From the NCBI RefSeq assembly GCF_021033825.1, contig NZ_JAIFXZ010000001.1, forward strand, positions 434,001 to 498,000: a stretch of DNA of 64,000 bases, given 5' to 3'. The stretch is from Dietzia aurantiaca. Its GTDB lineage: Bacteria > Actinomycetota > Actinomycetes > Mycobacteriales > Mycobacteriaceae. Every line of letters starts with the position of its first letter. Within the stretch, counting starts at the first letter, position 1. This document shows positions 55,455 to 64,000 of the stretch, piece by piece. The notes beneath the pieces are model-generated. The model saw only the letters and a program-made list of their open reading frames with translations, searched no databases and was not told the origin of the DNA. A program made the translations under genes and the position numbers.

Positions 55455-56480
55455 TCAGGCCAGACCGAGTGAGATCATCAGATCGGACACCTCCGGGCCG
55501 TTGAGGCCTGCCGGGTCGATGTCCGGGGCGTTCAGCTCGGCGAGCGGGACCAGTTCAGGGTTCGCCCCGACGCCCGAGGCGACCGGGTACTCGAAGGAGG
55601 AATCCCGCAGGATCTCCTGTCCCTTGGTGGAGGTGATGAACGTCAGAAAGCGCTGCGCTTCCTCGGCGTGCGGGGCGCCCGCGAGCACACCGCCGCCGGA
55701 CAGGGAGACGAATGACTCCGGGCCCTCGTTTCGGAAGTAGTGCTGCACCACATTCTGCGAGGACTCGCCGGTTCCGGCCTGGTCACCGAAATAGTAGTAG
55801 TGGTAGATCACGCCGCCGTCGATCTCACCGGCGTTGACGGCCGCCAGAATGGGTTTGTTGCCCTTGTAGGTCGCGAATGCCCCGTCCGGCCCCTCGAGGG
55901 ACTCGAGCCAGGCTCGGGTATTCTCTTCTCCGTCGAGTTCGAGCGAGGCGGAGACGATTGCCTGGAAGTCGGCGCCCGCCGGAGCGGCACCCCATCTACC
56001 CTGCCAGCGGGGCTCTGCCAGATCGGCAAAAGACTCCGGGAGTTCGGCCTCGGCGACCGCGTCCGGGTTGTAGACGAAGACGGTGGAGCGGGCGGCGACG
56101 CCCACCCAGTCGCCGGTGGATGGGCGATACTCCTCCGGGACCTGAGCGAGGGTCTCCTCGGAGACCGGCGCCAGGAGTCCCTCACGGGCGACCATCGACA
56201 TGGCCGGCGAGTTCTCCGTCAGGTAGAGGTCCGCCCCGGAGGCGTCCCCCTCCGCGACAAGCTGGTTGCCGAGATCGAAGTCGCTACCGTTGCGCAACTC
56301 CACCTCGATTCCCGTTTCCTCGGTGAAGGCGTCGGCCCAGTCGCGGGTGAGCGATTCGTGCTGGGCGTTGTAGACGACCAATGCGGCGTCGTCACCTGCG
56401 CCGGACAATCCACAGGCAGTCAGAGAGGTGGCCAGCACGGTGGCCAGGGCAACGGCGATGCCGCGGGATCGAAGAATCAC
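55455..56480 (-). CDS. Ferric iron ABC transporter binding lipoprotein (FbpA-like)
   Basis: 341 residues. Lipoprotein signal with lipobox LTAC (Cys23). Periplasmic-binding fold of the Fbp/FutA type; the tyrosine cluster IYHYYYFGDQAG is the usual Fe(III) ligand block and GVAARSTVFVYN fits the family. It captures ferric iron or a small chelate outside the membrane. GTG 56480 follows GGAG. First gene of the operon, with a DtxR/IdeR box at 56531-56549 that overlaps the end of hspR. Confidence 0.92.
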   Translation of the reverse strand: MILRSRGIAVALATVLATSLTACGLSGAGDDAALVVYNAQHESLTRDWADAFTEETGIEVELRNGSDFDLGNQLVAEGDASGADLYLTENSPAMSMVAREGLLAPVSEETLAQVPEEYRPSTGDWVGVAARSTVFVYNPDAVAEAELPESFADLAEPRWQGRWGAAPAGADFQAIVSASLELDGEENTRAWLESLEGPDGAFATYKGNKPILAAVNAGEIDGGVIYHYYYFGDQAGTGESSQNVVQHYFRNEGPESFVSLSGGGVLAGAPHAEEAQRFLTFITSTKGQEILRDSSFEYPVASGVGANPELVPLAELNAPDIDPAGLNGPEVSDLMISLGLA

Positions 56481-56530
56481 GAACGACTCCGGGGGTCGAT
56501 GTATCAGTATCCCCTGAAATCTAGCATCAG

Positions 56531-56549
56531 CTTGGTAAGGCTTACCTCA
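56531..56549. promoter_or_regulatory. DtxR/IdeR-like iron box upstream of the iron ABC operon
   Basis: On the minus strand TGAGGTAAGCCTTACCAAG, 14 of 19 matches to the box by my count, with an internal palindrome GGTAAG/CTTACC. It lies just upstream of an extended -10 (TGCTAGATT, hexamer at 56518-56523) and overlaps the hspR stop codon. Confidence 0.8.
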
Positions 56550-56975
56550 ATCACTGTTCCGGTCACGTTCGTGGCGGGGCCGCCAGACCACCACGGAGGT
56601 GGAACGCGGCACGTGCACCAACTCGCCGGAGCGGCCGGGCCGCCCCTGCCGTCGCTGCAGGTCGGCGAGCTCGTCGATGAGGTCGGCCACACGACTGCGC
56701 AGCGCGTCGACCTGATTGGTCAACTCGATGATCCGCTTGATGCCGGCGAGGTTCACGCCCTCCTCCTGGCTGAGCCGCTGCACCTCGCGCAGCATTGCCA
56801 CGTCGCGCAGCGAGTAGCGGCGGCCGCCGCCCCGGGTGCGTTCGGGGGTGACGATCCCGAGCCTGTCGTAGGTGCGCAGCGTCTGGGCGTGCAGCCCCGA
56901 CAGCTCCGCGGCCATGGAGATCACGAGCACGCTGTCGTCGGGACCGAGGTCCTCGACGTCCAGCCGGGGGCTCAT
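56547..56975 (-). CDS. hspR: Heat-shock repressor HspR (MerR family)
   Basis: 142 residues from ATG 56975 (MSPRLDVEDLGPDDSV). MerR helix-turn-helix: LVISMAAELSGLHAQTLRTYDRLGIVTPERTRGGGRRYSLRDVAML, then REVQRLSQEEGVNLAGIKRIIELTNQVDAL, almost identical to known HspR. It binds HAIR inverted repeats with DnaK as co-repressor. Its start overlaps dnaJ by 4 bases, so it is the last gene of the dnaK operon and autoregulated through the sites at 60725 and 60812. The longer frame toward 57572 is antisense-like and rejected. Confidence 0.96.
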   Translation of the reverse strand: MSPRLDVEDLGPDDSVLVISMAAELSGLHAQTLRTYDRLGIVTPERTRGGGRRYSLRDVAMLREVQRLSQEEGVNLAGIKRIIELTNQVDALRSRVADLIDELADLQRRQGRPGRSGELVHVPRSTSVVVWRPRHERDRNSD

Positions 56976-58153
56976 GCCGACCCGGCCCAGCCCGACCGCG
57001 GATCGAAGCCTGCCGCGCGGAGCGCCTCGTCGTATGCGGCGAGTTCGGCTTCGGCCATCCCGGCGGGGGGCGTGGCCACCCGGAGCGTGACCTTGAGGTC
57101 GCCGGTTCCGGACTTGCGTGCGATGCCCCGGCCCCGCACCCGCAGGATCTGGCCGTCCCGCGATCCGGCGGGGACCTTGACGGTCACCCGGCCGGTCAGG
57201 GTCGGGACGGACACCTGTGAACCCTGCACGAGCTCGGGGTAGGACACCGGCAGGTCGACCAGTAGGTCCGCGCCGTCGCGCTGGAAGACCGCGTCCTTCT
57301 GGACGGTCACCGTGACGTACAGGTCGCCGGAGGGCGCGCCACGGAAGCCGGCCTCGCCCTGTCCGGAGAGCCGGATGCGCTGGCCGTCGGAGACTCCCGC
57401 CGGCACCTTGACGTTGATCGTGCGGGTGCGGTCGGTGACGCCGCTGCCTCCGCAGTCGGTGCACGGGTCGTCGATCTTGGACCCGGTACCGCCGCAGTCG
57501 GCGCAGGGCTCGGCGAAGCCGAACGCACCCTGGTTGCGCTGGGTGACGCCGGCGCCGTGGCAGGTGCCGCACACCTTGGGGCTGGTGCCGGGCTTGGCGC
57601 CGCTGCCGTGACAGGTCAGGCAGGGCGACGCCGAGGAGAGCTTGATCTGGACGGTCTCACCGAGCGCGGCCTCGCGGAACGAGAGCGTCAGCGCGGTCTC
57701 CACGTCCTGGCCCCCGCGCGGGCGCTGCGCCCGGGACCGACCGGCCCCGCCGCCGCCGGCGCGTCCCTGGTTGAACAATCCGCCGAACAGGTCGGAGAAG
57801 CCTCCGGCCCCACCGGCCGGTCCGCCGCCGCCGAACAGGTCACCGAGGTCGAAATCGCTGGTGGTCGTGTAACCGCCGCCGCCTCCGGGCGCGCTGAAGC
57901 CGCCGAACCCGCCCGAGGAGACCTGGGCGCGGAACTCGTCGTACTCCTTGCGCTTGGCCGGATCACCGACGACGTCGTTCGCCTCGCTGATCCGCTTGAA
58001 CTTCTCCTCGGCCGCGGTGTTACCCGGGTTGGAGTCCGGGTGGTTCTCGCGGGCGAGCTTGCGGTACGCCTTACGGATCTCGTCCTGCGTGGCGGTCTTG
58101 GAGACGCCCAGCTCGGCGTAGTAGTCCTTCTCGACCCATTCGCGCTGGCTCAC
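56972..58153 (-). CDS. dnaJ: Chaperone DnaJ (DnaJ1 type)
   Basis: 393 residues, AAAGGAGG before GTG 58153. J domain with HPD at 38-40, a Gly/Phe-rich region (about 80-135), four CxxCxGxG zinc repeats (CLTCHGSG, CGTCHGAG, CADCGGTG, CTDCGGSG) and the C-terminal substrate domain. Stimulates DnaK ATPase and delivers substrates. It follows grpE after 105 bases containing a hairpin and overlaps hspR, the arrangement of the mycobacterial dnaJ1. Confidence 0.97.
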   Translation of the reverse strand: MSQREWVEKDYYAELGVSKTATQDEIRKAYRKLARENHPDSNPGNTAAEEKFKRISEANDVVGDPAKRKEYDEFRAQVSSGGFGGFSAPGGGGGYTTTSDFDLGDLFGGGGPAGGAGGFSDLFGGLFNQGRAGGGGAGRSRAQRPRGGQDVETALTLSFREAALGETVQIKLSSASPCLTCHGSGAKPGTSPKVCGTCHGAGVTQRNQGAFGFAEPCADCGGTGSKIDDPCTDCGGSGVTDRTRTINVKVPAGVSDGQRIRLSGQGEAGFRGAPSGDLYVTVTVQKDAVFQRDGADLLVDLPVSYPELVQGSQVSVPTLTGRVTVKVPAGSRDGQILRVRGRGIARKSGTGDLKVTLRVATPPAGMAEAELAAYDEALRAAGFDPRSGWAGSA

Positions 58154-58203
58154 CAGACGCCTCCTTTCTGTCCTGCTCTGTAGTTTCTCAGGTCTGCCGT
58201 GGT

Positions 58204-58242
58204 GTGCAGGTGCGGTCCGCCTGATGCGGGCCGCACCTGCAC
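58204..58242 (-). other. Intercistronic hairpin between grpE and dnaJ
   Basis: A 16-bp stem with one G-U type mismatch (58204-58219 with 58227-58242) on a 7-base loop, within the operon. It may stabilise or process the upstream mRNA, giving more dnaK-grpE than dnaJ-hspR. Confidence 0.6.
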
Positions 58243-58258
58243 GTGCCGGTCGCCTCTG

Positions 58259-58837
58259 TCAGCGGACGATGACCATCGCCGCGCGCAGGGTGCGCTCGCC
58301 CATGCGGTAGCCCTTGCGCAGGACGGTGCCGAGCACGGGCTCGCCGCCGTCGGACTCGTCCTGCACGGCCTCGTGCAGGTTCGGGTCGAAGGGGTCGCCC
58401 TCCTCGCCGAACTGCTCGACGCCCTGGCCCGCCAGGAGCGCGACCATCTTGTCGGCGAAGGCCTTGAGCGGCCCGTCGGACAGGTCGCCGTGATCGCGGG
58501 CGCGGTCGAGGTCGTCCACCACGGGGAGCAGCTCGGAGAGCAGTCCCGCGCGGGCGGCCTCGATGCCGGCCGTACGCTCGCGGTCCATGCGGCGGCGGTA
58601 GTTGGCGAACTCCGCCGACACCCGCTGCAGGTCGGCGGTGCGCTCGTCGAGCTGCGCCTGCAGCCCGGACGACGCCTCGTCGACGATCTCTCCCTCGAGC
58701 GCACCGTCCCCGCCGGCCGCGGCGGCCTCAGCCGCCGCGGCCTCGTCGGCCACCTCGGCGGCGTCGACGGTCTCGGCGTCGGCACCGGCCCATGCGGCCT
58801 TGTCGGTCTCCGGTCCGTCAGCGTGGGGCGAGGTCAC
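58259..58837 (-). CDS. grpE: Nucleotide exchange factor GrpE
   Basis: 192 residues. Acidic, Ala-rich N-terminus (1-55), a long helix ([33 protein letters not shown]) and the C-terminal beta domain ([18 protein letters not shown] ... [22 protein letters not shown]). Releases ADP from DnaK. Its GTG start overlaps the dnaK stop by 4 bases, so production is coupled. Confidence 0.96.
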   Translation of the reverse strand: MTSPHADGPETDKAAWAGADAETVDAAEVADEAAAAEAAAAGGDGALEGEIVDEASSGLQAQLDERTADLQRVSAEFANYRRRMDRERTAGIEAARAGLLSELLPVVDDLDRARDHGDLSDGPLKAFADKMVALLAGQGVEQFGEEGDPFDPNLHEAVQDESDGGEPVLGTVLRKGYRMGERTLRAAMVIVR

Positions 58838-60687
58838 TTGGAATCGCTCCCGGTCTCGTCCTCGTCGACGACCTCGGCGTCCACCACGTCGTCGTCATCG
58901 GACCCCGCGGATGCGCCCTCCCCGGCCTCGGCGCCCTCGGCCGCGGAGGCCTCGTAGATCGCCTGGCCGACGGCCTGCGCCTCGGTGTTGACCTTCTCGA
59001 CCGCGGCCTTGATCGCGTCGACGTCCGACCCCTCGAGAGCGGTCTTGGCCTCGGCGATCGCCGACTCGAGCGAGGACTTCTTGTCGGCCGGGATCTTGTC
59101 CTCGTTCTCCGAGACGAACTTCTCCGTCTGGTAGATCGTGGACTCGGCCTGGTTGCGGGCGTCCGCCTCCTCGCGACGCTTGGCGTCCTCGGCGGCGTGA
59201 TCCTCCGCATCCTTGATCATCTGGTCGATCTCCTCCTTGGACAGACCGGAGCCGTCCTGGATGACGATCGTGTTCTCCTTGCCGGTGCCCTTGTCCTTGG
59301 CGGTGACGTGGACGATGCCGTTGGCGTCGATGTCGAAGGTCACCTCGACCTGGGGCACGCCGCGCGGAGCGGGGGCGATGCCGGCGAGCTCGAAGGAGCC
59401 GAGCAGCTTGTTCTGCGCGGCCATCTCACGCTCGCCCTGGAATACCTGGATCTGCACCGATGGCTGGTTGTCGTCCGCCGTGGTGAAGGTCTCCGAGCGC
59501 TTGGTCGGGATGGTGGTGTTGCGCTCGATGAGCTTGGTCATGACGCCGCCCTTGGTCTCGATGCCCAGCGACAGCGGGGTCACGTCGAGCAGCAAGACGT
59601 CCTTGACTTCGCCACGGAGCACGCCGGCCTGCAGCGCGGCACCCACGGCGACGACCTCGTCCGGGTTGACGCCCTTGTTGGGCTCCTTGCCCCCGGTGAG
59701 CTCCTTGACCAGGTCGGTCACGGCGGGCATACGGGTCGAGCCACCGACCAGGACCACGTGGTCGATCGAGGAGACCGAGATGCCGGCGTCCTTGATCACG
59801 GCCTGGAACGGCTGACGGCAGCGATCGAGCAGGTCCTGGGTGATCTTCTGGAACTCGGCGCGGGTGAGCGTCTCGTCCAGGAAGAGCGGGTTCTTGTCCG
59901 CGTCGACCGTGATGTACGGCAGGTTGATCGAAGTGGACTGTCCGCTGGACAGCTCGATCTTGGCCTTCTCCGCGGCCTCACGCAGACGCTGCAGGGCCAT
60001 CTTGTCCTTGGTCAGGTCGATGCCGTTCTGCGCCTTGAACTTCTCGACCAGCCAGTCGACGACCCGCTGATCCCAGTCGTCACCACCGAGGTGGTTGTCG
60101 CCCGAGGTCGCGCGGACCTCCACGACGCCGTCACCGATGTCGAGCAGGGAGACGTCGAACGTACCGCCACCGAGGTCGAAGACCAGGATGGTCTGCTCCT
60201 GCTCGCCCTTGTCGAGTCCGTAGGCCAGGGCGGCCGCGGTGGGCTCGTTGACGATGCGCAGGACGTTGAGGCCGGCGATCTGGCCGGCGTCCTTGGTGGC
60301 CTGACGCTGGGCGTCGTTGAAGTAGGCCGGAACGGTGATCACGGCATCCGTGACGTCCTCACCCAGGTAGGACTCGGCATCCCTCTTGAGCTTCTGCAGC
60401 GTACGGGCGCTGATCTCCTGCGGGGTGTAGGTCTTGTCGTCGATCGAATCCGACTTCCAGTCGGTGCCGATGTGCCGCTTGACCGAGCGGATGGTGCGGT
60501 CGACGTTGGTGACCGCCTGGTTCTTGGCCGGCTGGCCGACGAGGACCTCGCCGTTCTTGGCGAAGGCGACCACCGAAGGGGTCGTGCGCGACCCCTCGGC
60601 GTTGGCGATGACCTGGGCCTCGCCGCCCTCCAGGACCGCGACCGCCGAGTTGGTGGTGCCGAGGTCGATACCGACTGCACGTCCCAT
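58834..60687 (-). CDS. dnaK: Chaperone DnaK (Hsp70)
   Basis: 617 residues, AAGGAG before ATG 60687. ATPase domain starts [21 protein letters not shown] and has [21 protein letters not shown]; the substrate domain and acidic tail ([17 protein letters not shown]) follow. Folds nascent and damaged proteins and acts with ClpB. First gene of dnaK-grpE-dnaJ-hspR, controlled by HAIR-like sites upstream and probably by DnaK feedback through HspR. Confidence 0.98.
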   Translation of the reverse strand: MGRAVGIDLGTTNSAVAVLEGGEAQVIANAEGSRTTPSVVAFAKNGEVLVGQPAKNQAVTNVDRTIRSVKRHIGTDWKSDSIDDKTYTPQEISARTLQKLKRDAESYLGEDVTDAVITVPAYFNDAQRQATKDAGQIAGLNVLRIVNEPTAAALAYGLDKGEQEQTILVFDLGGGTFDVSLLDIGDGVVEVRATSGDNHLGGDDWDQRVVDWLVEKFKAQNGIDLTKDKMALQRLREAAEKAKIELSSGQSTSINLPYITVDADKNPLFLDETLTRAEFQKITQDLLDRCRQPFQAVIKDAGISVSSIDHVVLVGGSTRMPAVTDLVKELTGGKEPNKGVNPDEVVAVGAALQAGVLRGEVKDVLLLDVTPLSLGIETKGGVMTKLIERNTTIPTKRSETFTTADDNQPSVQIQVFQGEREMAAQNKLLGSFELAGIAPAPRGVPQVEVTFDIDANGIVHVTAKDKGTGKENTIVIQDGSGLSKEEIDQMIKDAEDHAAEDAKRREEADARNQAESTIYQTEKFVSENEDKIPADKKSSLESAIAEAKTALEGSDVDAIKAAVEKVNTEAQAVGQAIYEASAAEGAEAGEGASAGSDDDDVVDAEVVDEDETGSDSK

Positions 60688-60724
60688 GGTGAACTCCTTA
60701 CTGTTCCCGCGAATGATGACTGCT

Positions 60725-60745
60725 GTTCAGCGACCCCGACTCAAG
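60725..60745. promoter_or_regulatory. HAIR-like HspR site proximal to dnaK
   Basis: GTTCAGC-N7-ACTCAAG: the right arm is a perfect HAIR half-site, and the left arm deviates from CTTGAGT. It lies 38-58 bp before the dnaK start. The spacer 60688-61075 (388 bases) also holds a second HAIR-like site and the gdhA terminator; no other gene is visible in it. Confidence 0.75.
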
Positions 60746-60811
60746 TCCGGGGCCCGTCCCTCCACAGTGTGGTGTCCACACTGCCCGCCGTTCGGTGGCG
60801 AGTCAACCCGA

Positions 60812-60832
60812 GTTGAGTCTGGGTCGCTGAGG
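60812..60832. promoter_or_regulatory. HAIR-like HspR site distal to dnaK
   Basis: GTTGAGT-N7-GCTGAGG, a degenerate HAIR element 87 bp from the first. It is adjacent to the inverted pair GAGTCAAC/GTTGAGTC (60800-60819). Multiple HAIR sites before dnaK are usual in actinobacteria. Confidence 0.55.
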
Positions 60833-61001
60833 TTTGACGCTCCGTATAACTGGGAGGCGCAGGATTCCATTCCCGGAGTGAGGCAACTCACACGCAGACC
60901 TGCGTCGAACAGACTCAAAGCCGCCCGGGCGAGGCGGACGAGGCCGGGCGCGCACGGCGACAGCGCCGGGAGTGCCGGGCCACCCGCCCCCTGAAATGAC
61001 G

Positions 61002-61041
61002 ACGACGACGACAACGACGTGGTGGTCGTTGTCGTCGTCGT
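61002..61041 (-). terminator. Terminator of gdhA
   Basis: Perfect 17-bp stem of ACG/CGT-type triplets (61002-61018 with 61025-61041) with a 6-base loop, 34 bases past the gdhA stop on the minus strand. Confidence 0.7.
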
Positions 61042-61075
61042 ACTGCCCGTGACCCGGAGGGTCGACGGACTCGGG

Positions 61076-62512
<1,437 letters not shown>

Positions 62513-62550
62513 TCAGCCTCTTCTGAAAAATCGCCCAACTAATCCCACTA

Positions 62551-62566
62551 ATCACACGTGTCACAC
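62551..62566. promoter_or_regulatory. Degenerate CRP/GlxR-like site upstream of the secreted protease
   Basis: ATCACACGTGTCACAC; the right half TGTCACACTGG is the same as in the site at 26993 (minus strand) but the left half is degenerate. It lies 85-100 bp before ATG 62651, the same distance as the sites of the other secreted genes. Confidence 0.4.
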
Positions 62567-62650
62567 TGGACTCAGTAATCACAGCTCCGTAATCTTGCTC
62601 GCGACCGGTCGACCCCTCCAGTCGCTCACCGTGCATCACGGAAGGCCACC

Positions 62651-64000
62651 ATGCGCATCTCTTCGAAACTCGCCGCACTCGGCGCGGCCGCGGCACTCGT
62701 CGTCACCGCGACGCCCGCCGGCGCCGAGCCCGCCCCCGCGCCCCCGGCGCCCCCCGCCGCCACCCCGACGGCCCTCCCCGCGCTCGACGGGGCGCTGGGA
62801 CCCCAGCTGACGTCGCTCGTCGAGGCGCTCAAGCGCGATCTCGGCCTGACGCCCGAGCAGTTCCTCGACCAGGCCGGCGTCGGCCAGCGCCTCGCCGAGG
62901 CGCGCCCCGGGTGGGAGCAGAAGTTCCGCGAGGCGTTCGGCGGCGTCTGGCTCGACGACGACGGCACCGGCATCGTCGGCGTGGTCGAGGGAGCGATCGG
63001 CGACACACTCCGCGACGAGGCGACCGACGCCGGGTTCACCGTCCGGGACGTGGCGTTGACCACACACGAGCTCGATGCGCGTGAACGACAGGTCGGCGCG
63101 ATCGTCGAGGGCATGCCCACCGACCTCAAGGAACTCGTCACCGGTGTGCGTGTCGATCCGACCCGCAACGCCGTCGTCGTCACCACCCGTGGCGGTGATG
63201 CCGCCCAGCTCGGCACCATCGACTCCCGGCTCCACGACCTCGCCGAGGTCGACATGATCGAGGCCCCCGACCCGGCGTCGGACACCGCGCCGTTCGGGAG
63301 CCAGGGCGGCGGGACCGGCTCCGACGGCGAACCGACCACCGACGGACTCACGCCCGCCGCCACCGGTGAGGGCGCGGGCGGCGCCGGCGCGGGCGCCGGA
63401 CTCGGCGCGCTGACCGGCGGCGACGGCGGCTCGCTCGGAAGCCTGGCACTGCTCAACGACACCGGGTTCATCCCCGAGGGGCCGATGCGCACCATCGTCG
63501 AGTTGCTGTCCGGCCTGACTCCCGGGACCGGCTCGATCATCGACGGAATGAACGAGACCGTGCCCAACCCCGACCCGCAGCCCACGCCGCAGGCGCGTCA
63601 GCGAGGCCGGACGGACACGTCACCCACGGGCCCGGTCGTGGGCGGCACCGGCTACATGGTCCGCGTTCCAAGCGGTGTGCTCGAGTGCTCGACCGGGTTC
63701 AACGGTGAGCTGGACGGCAAGCCCGTCGTCATCACCGCCGCACACTGCGCCGGGGCCGACGGCACCCGCGCCGCCCTCGCCGACGGCGAGGAGTTCGGCA
63801 CCATGACCGGCACCAAGCGTGAGGCGATCGACACCGCCCTCATCGCGGTGGACGAGGACGCGGCCGAGCGGTTCAGCAACAACCTCGTCAGCGCCGACGG
63901 CAATGCGCCCCAGTCGATCATCGGCACCGCCGAGCCCGTCGTGGGCCAGAAGGCCTGCAAGACCGGCTTCCGCACCGGGTTCTCCTGCGGCACCATCTCG
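62651..64000 (+). CDS. Secreted chymotrypsin-fold serine protease with prodomain (partial)
   Basis: 450 codons are open to the right edge and the gene continues beyond. Sec signal MRISSKLAALGAAAALVVTATPAGA, GGAAGG before ATG 62651. A prodomain resembling that of alpha-lytic/streptogrisin proteases spans about 50-200 (FREAFGGVWLDDDGTGIVG ... ELVTGVRVDPTRNAVVVTT). A Gly-rich linker with GGSLGSLALL comes next, then the protease: TGYMVRVP, Cys in LECSTGF, catalytic His in TAAHCAG and Asp in AIDTALI; the active Ser lies beyond the window. Probably autoprocessed outside the cell. A degenerate CRP-like site lies 85-100 bp upstream. Confidence 0.85.
   Translation, partial: MRISSKLAALGAAAALVVTATPAGAEPAPAPPAPPAATPTALPALDGALGPQLTSLVEALKRDLGLTPEQFLDQAGVGQRLAEARPGWEQKFREAFGGVWLDDDGTGIVGVVEGAIGDTLRDEATDAGFTVRDVALTTHELDARERQVGAIVEGMPTDLKELVTGVRVDPTRNAVVVTTRGGDAAQLGTIDSRLHDLAEVDMIEAPDPASDTAPFGSQGGGTGSDGEPTTDGLTPAATGEGAGGAGAGAGLGALTGGDGGSLGSLALLNDTGFIPEGPMRTIVELLSGLTPGTGSIIDGMNETVPNPDPQPTPQARQRGRTDTSPTGPVVGGTGYMVRVPSGVLECSTGFNGELDGKPVVITAAHCAGADGTRAALADGEEFGTMTGTKREAIDTALIAVDEDAAERFSNNLVSADGNAPQSIIGTAEPVVGQKACKTGFRTGFSCGTIS

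Noticed and set aside
58792-60816. Long plus-strand frame opposite grpE-dnaK
   Set aside because: Antisense shadow; dnaK homology on the other strand is unambiguous.

Overview
The window is high-GC actinobacterial DNA, most likely from the mycolic-acid-containing order Mycobacteriales (Corynebacteriales); a Dietzia/Gordonia/Rhodococcus-like genome is plausible but the genus is a guess. Reasons: GTG starts and ATGA/GTGA stop-start overlaps are common; dnaK-grpE-dnaJ is followed by the MerR repressor hspR with HAIR operators; there are DtxR/IdeR-type iron boxes, CRP/GlxR-type sites and ESX-type small proteins. The core gene set (dnaK, grpE, dnaJ, hspR, purA, DUF3151, fba, DedA, TrmH, pyrE, clpB, flavohaemoglobin-like, purT, rhodanese) is, from memory, the set of the Mycobacterium tuberculosis Rv0350-Rv0390 region, here rearranged and interspersed with accessory genes.

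Layout. 1-515: end of a small ESX-type cluster (minus strand). 755-4251: ThDP decarboxylase (benzoylformate decarboxylase family), DUF1648 membrane protein, purT. 4375-6118: two paralogous secreted proteins with Gly-Ser-Leu tails. 6394-8398: AMACR-type CoA enzyme, GntR regulator, small secreted protein. 8480-12378: purA and the 5-oxoprolinase operon pxpABC. 12498-14773: conserved hypothetical, FUSC-type exporter, DUF3151. 15118-19164: trimethylamine-monooxygenase-like FMO, Tat-exported PhoD, bitopic protein. 19405-24290: fba, DedA, then the operon pyrE-yhhN-trmH-LLM monooxygenase. 24422-28908: a second block of tailed secreted proteins (three tandem paralogues plus a divergent larger one). 28975-32785: large acidic anchored protein, sulfurtransferase, Phd/PIN toxin-antitoxin. 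32968-39721: clpB, anchored metalloprotease, NodB deacetylase, bitopic protein, ROK protein. 39759-49919: SWIM/SNF2 helicase, hypothetical protein, DUF368 transporter, two bitopic proteins, flavohaemoglobin-like oxidoreductase, nitrilase. 50033-56480: Fbp-type ferric iron ABC transporter and an unusual adenylation-carrier-acyltransferase fusion, each behind an iron box. 56547-60687: hspR-dnaJ-grpE-dnaK. 61076-62425: gdhA. 62651-end: secreted pro-protease, cut by the window edge.

How it works together. Heat-shock genes (clpB, dnaK-grpE-dnaJ-hspR) share HAIR-type HspR operators, and clpB also has a SigH-like promoter. The iron operon and the fusion enzyme appear to form one iron-starvation locus. 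The two secreted-protein blocks, 18 kb apart, share tails, a two-cysteine body and a CRP/GlxR-like site about 75-115 bp before their starts; the secreted pro-protease at the right edge carries a GSLGSL linker and a degenerate form of the same site. This secreted set is the best candidate for an undescribed system here.

No tRNA, rRNA, CRISPR array, insertion sequence, prophage or integrase was recognised.
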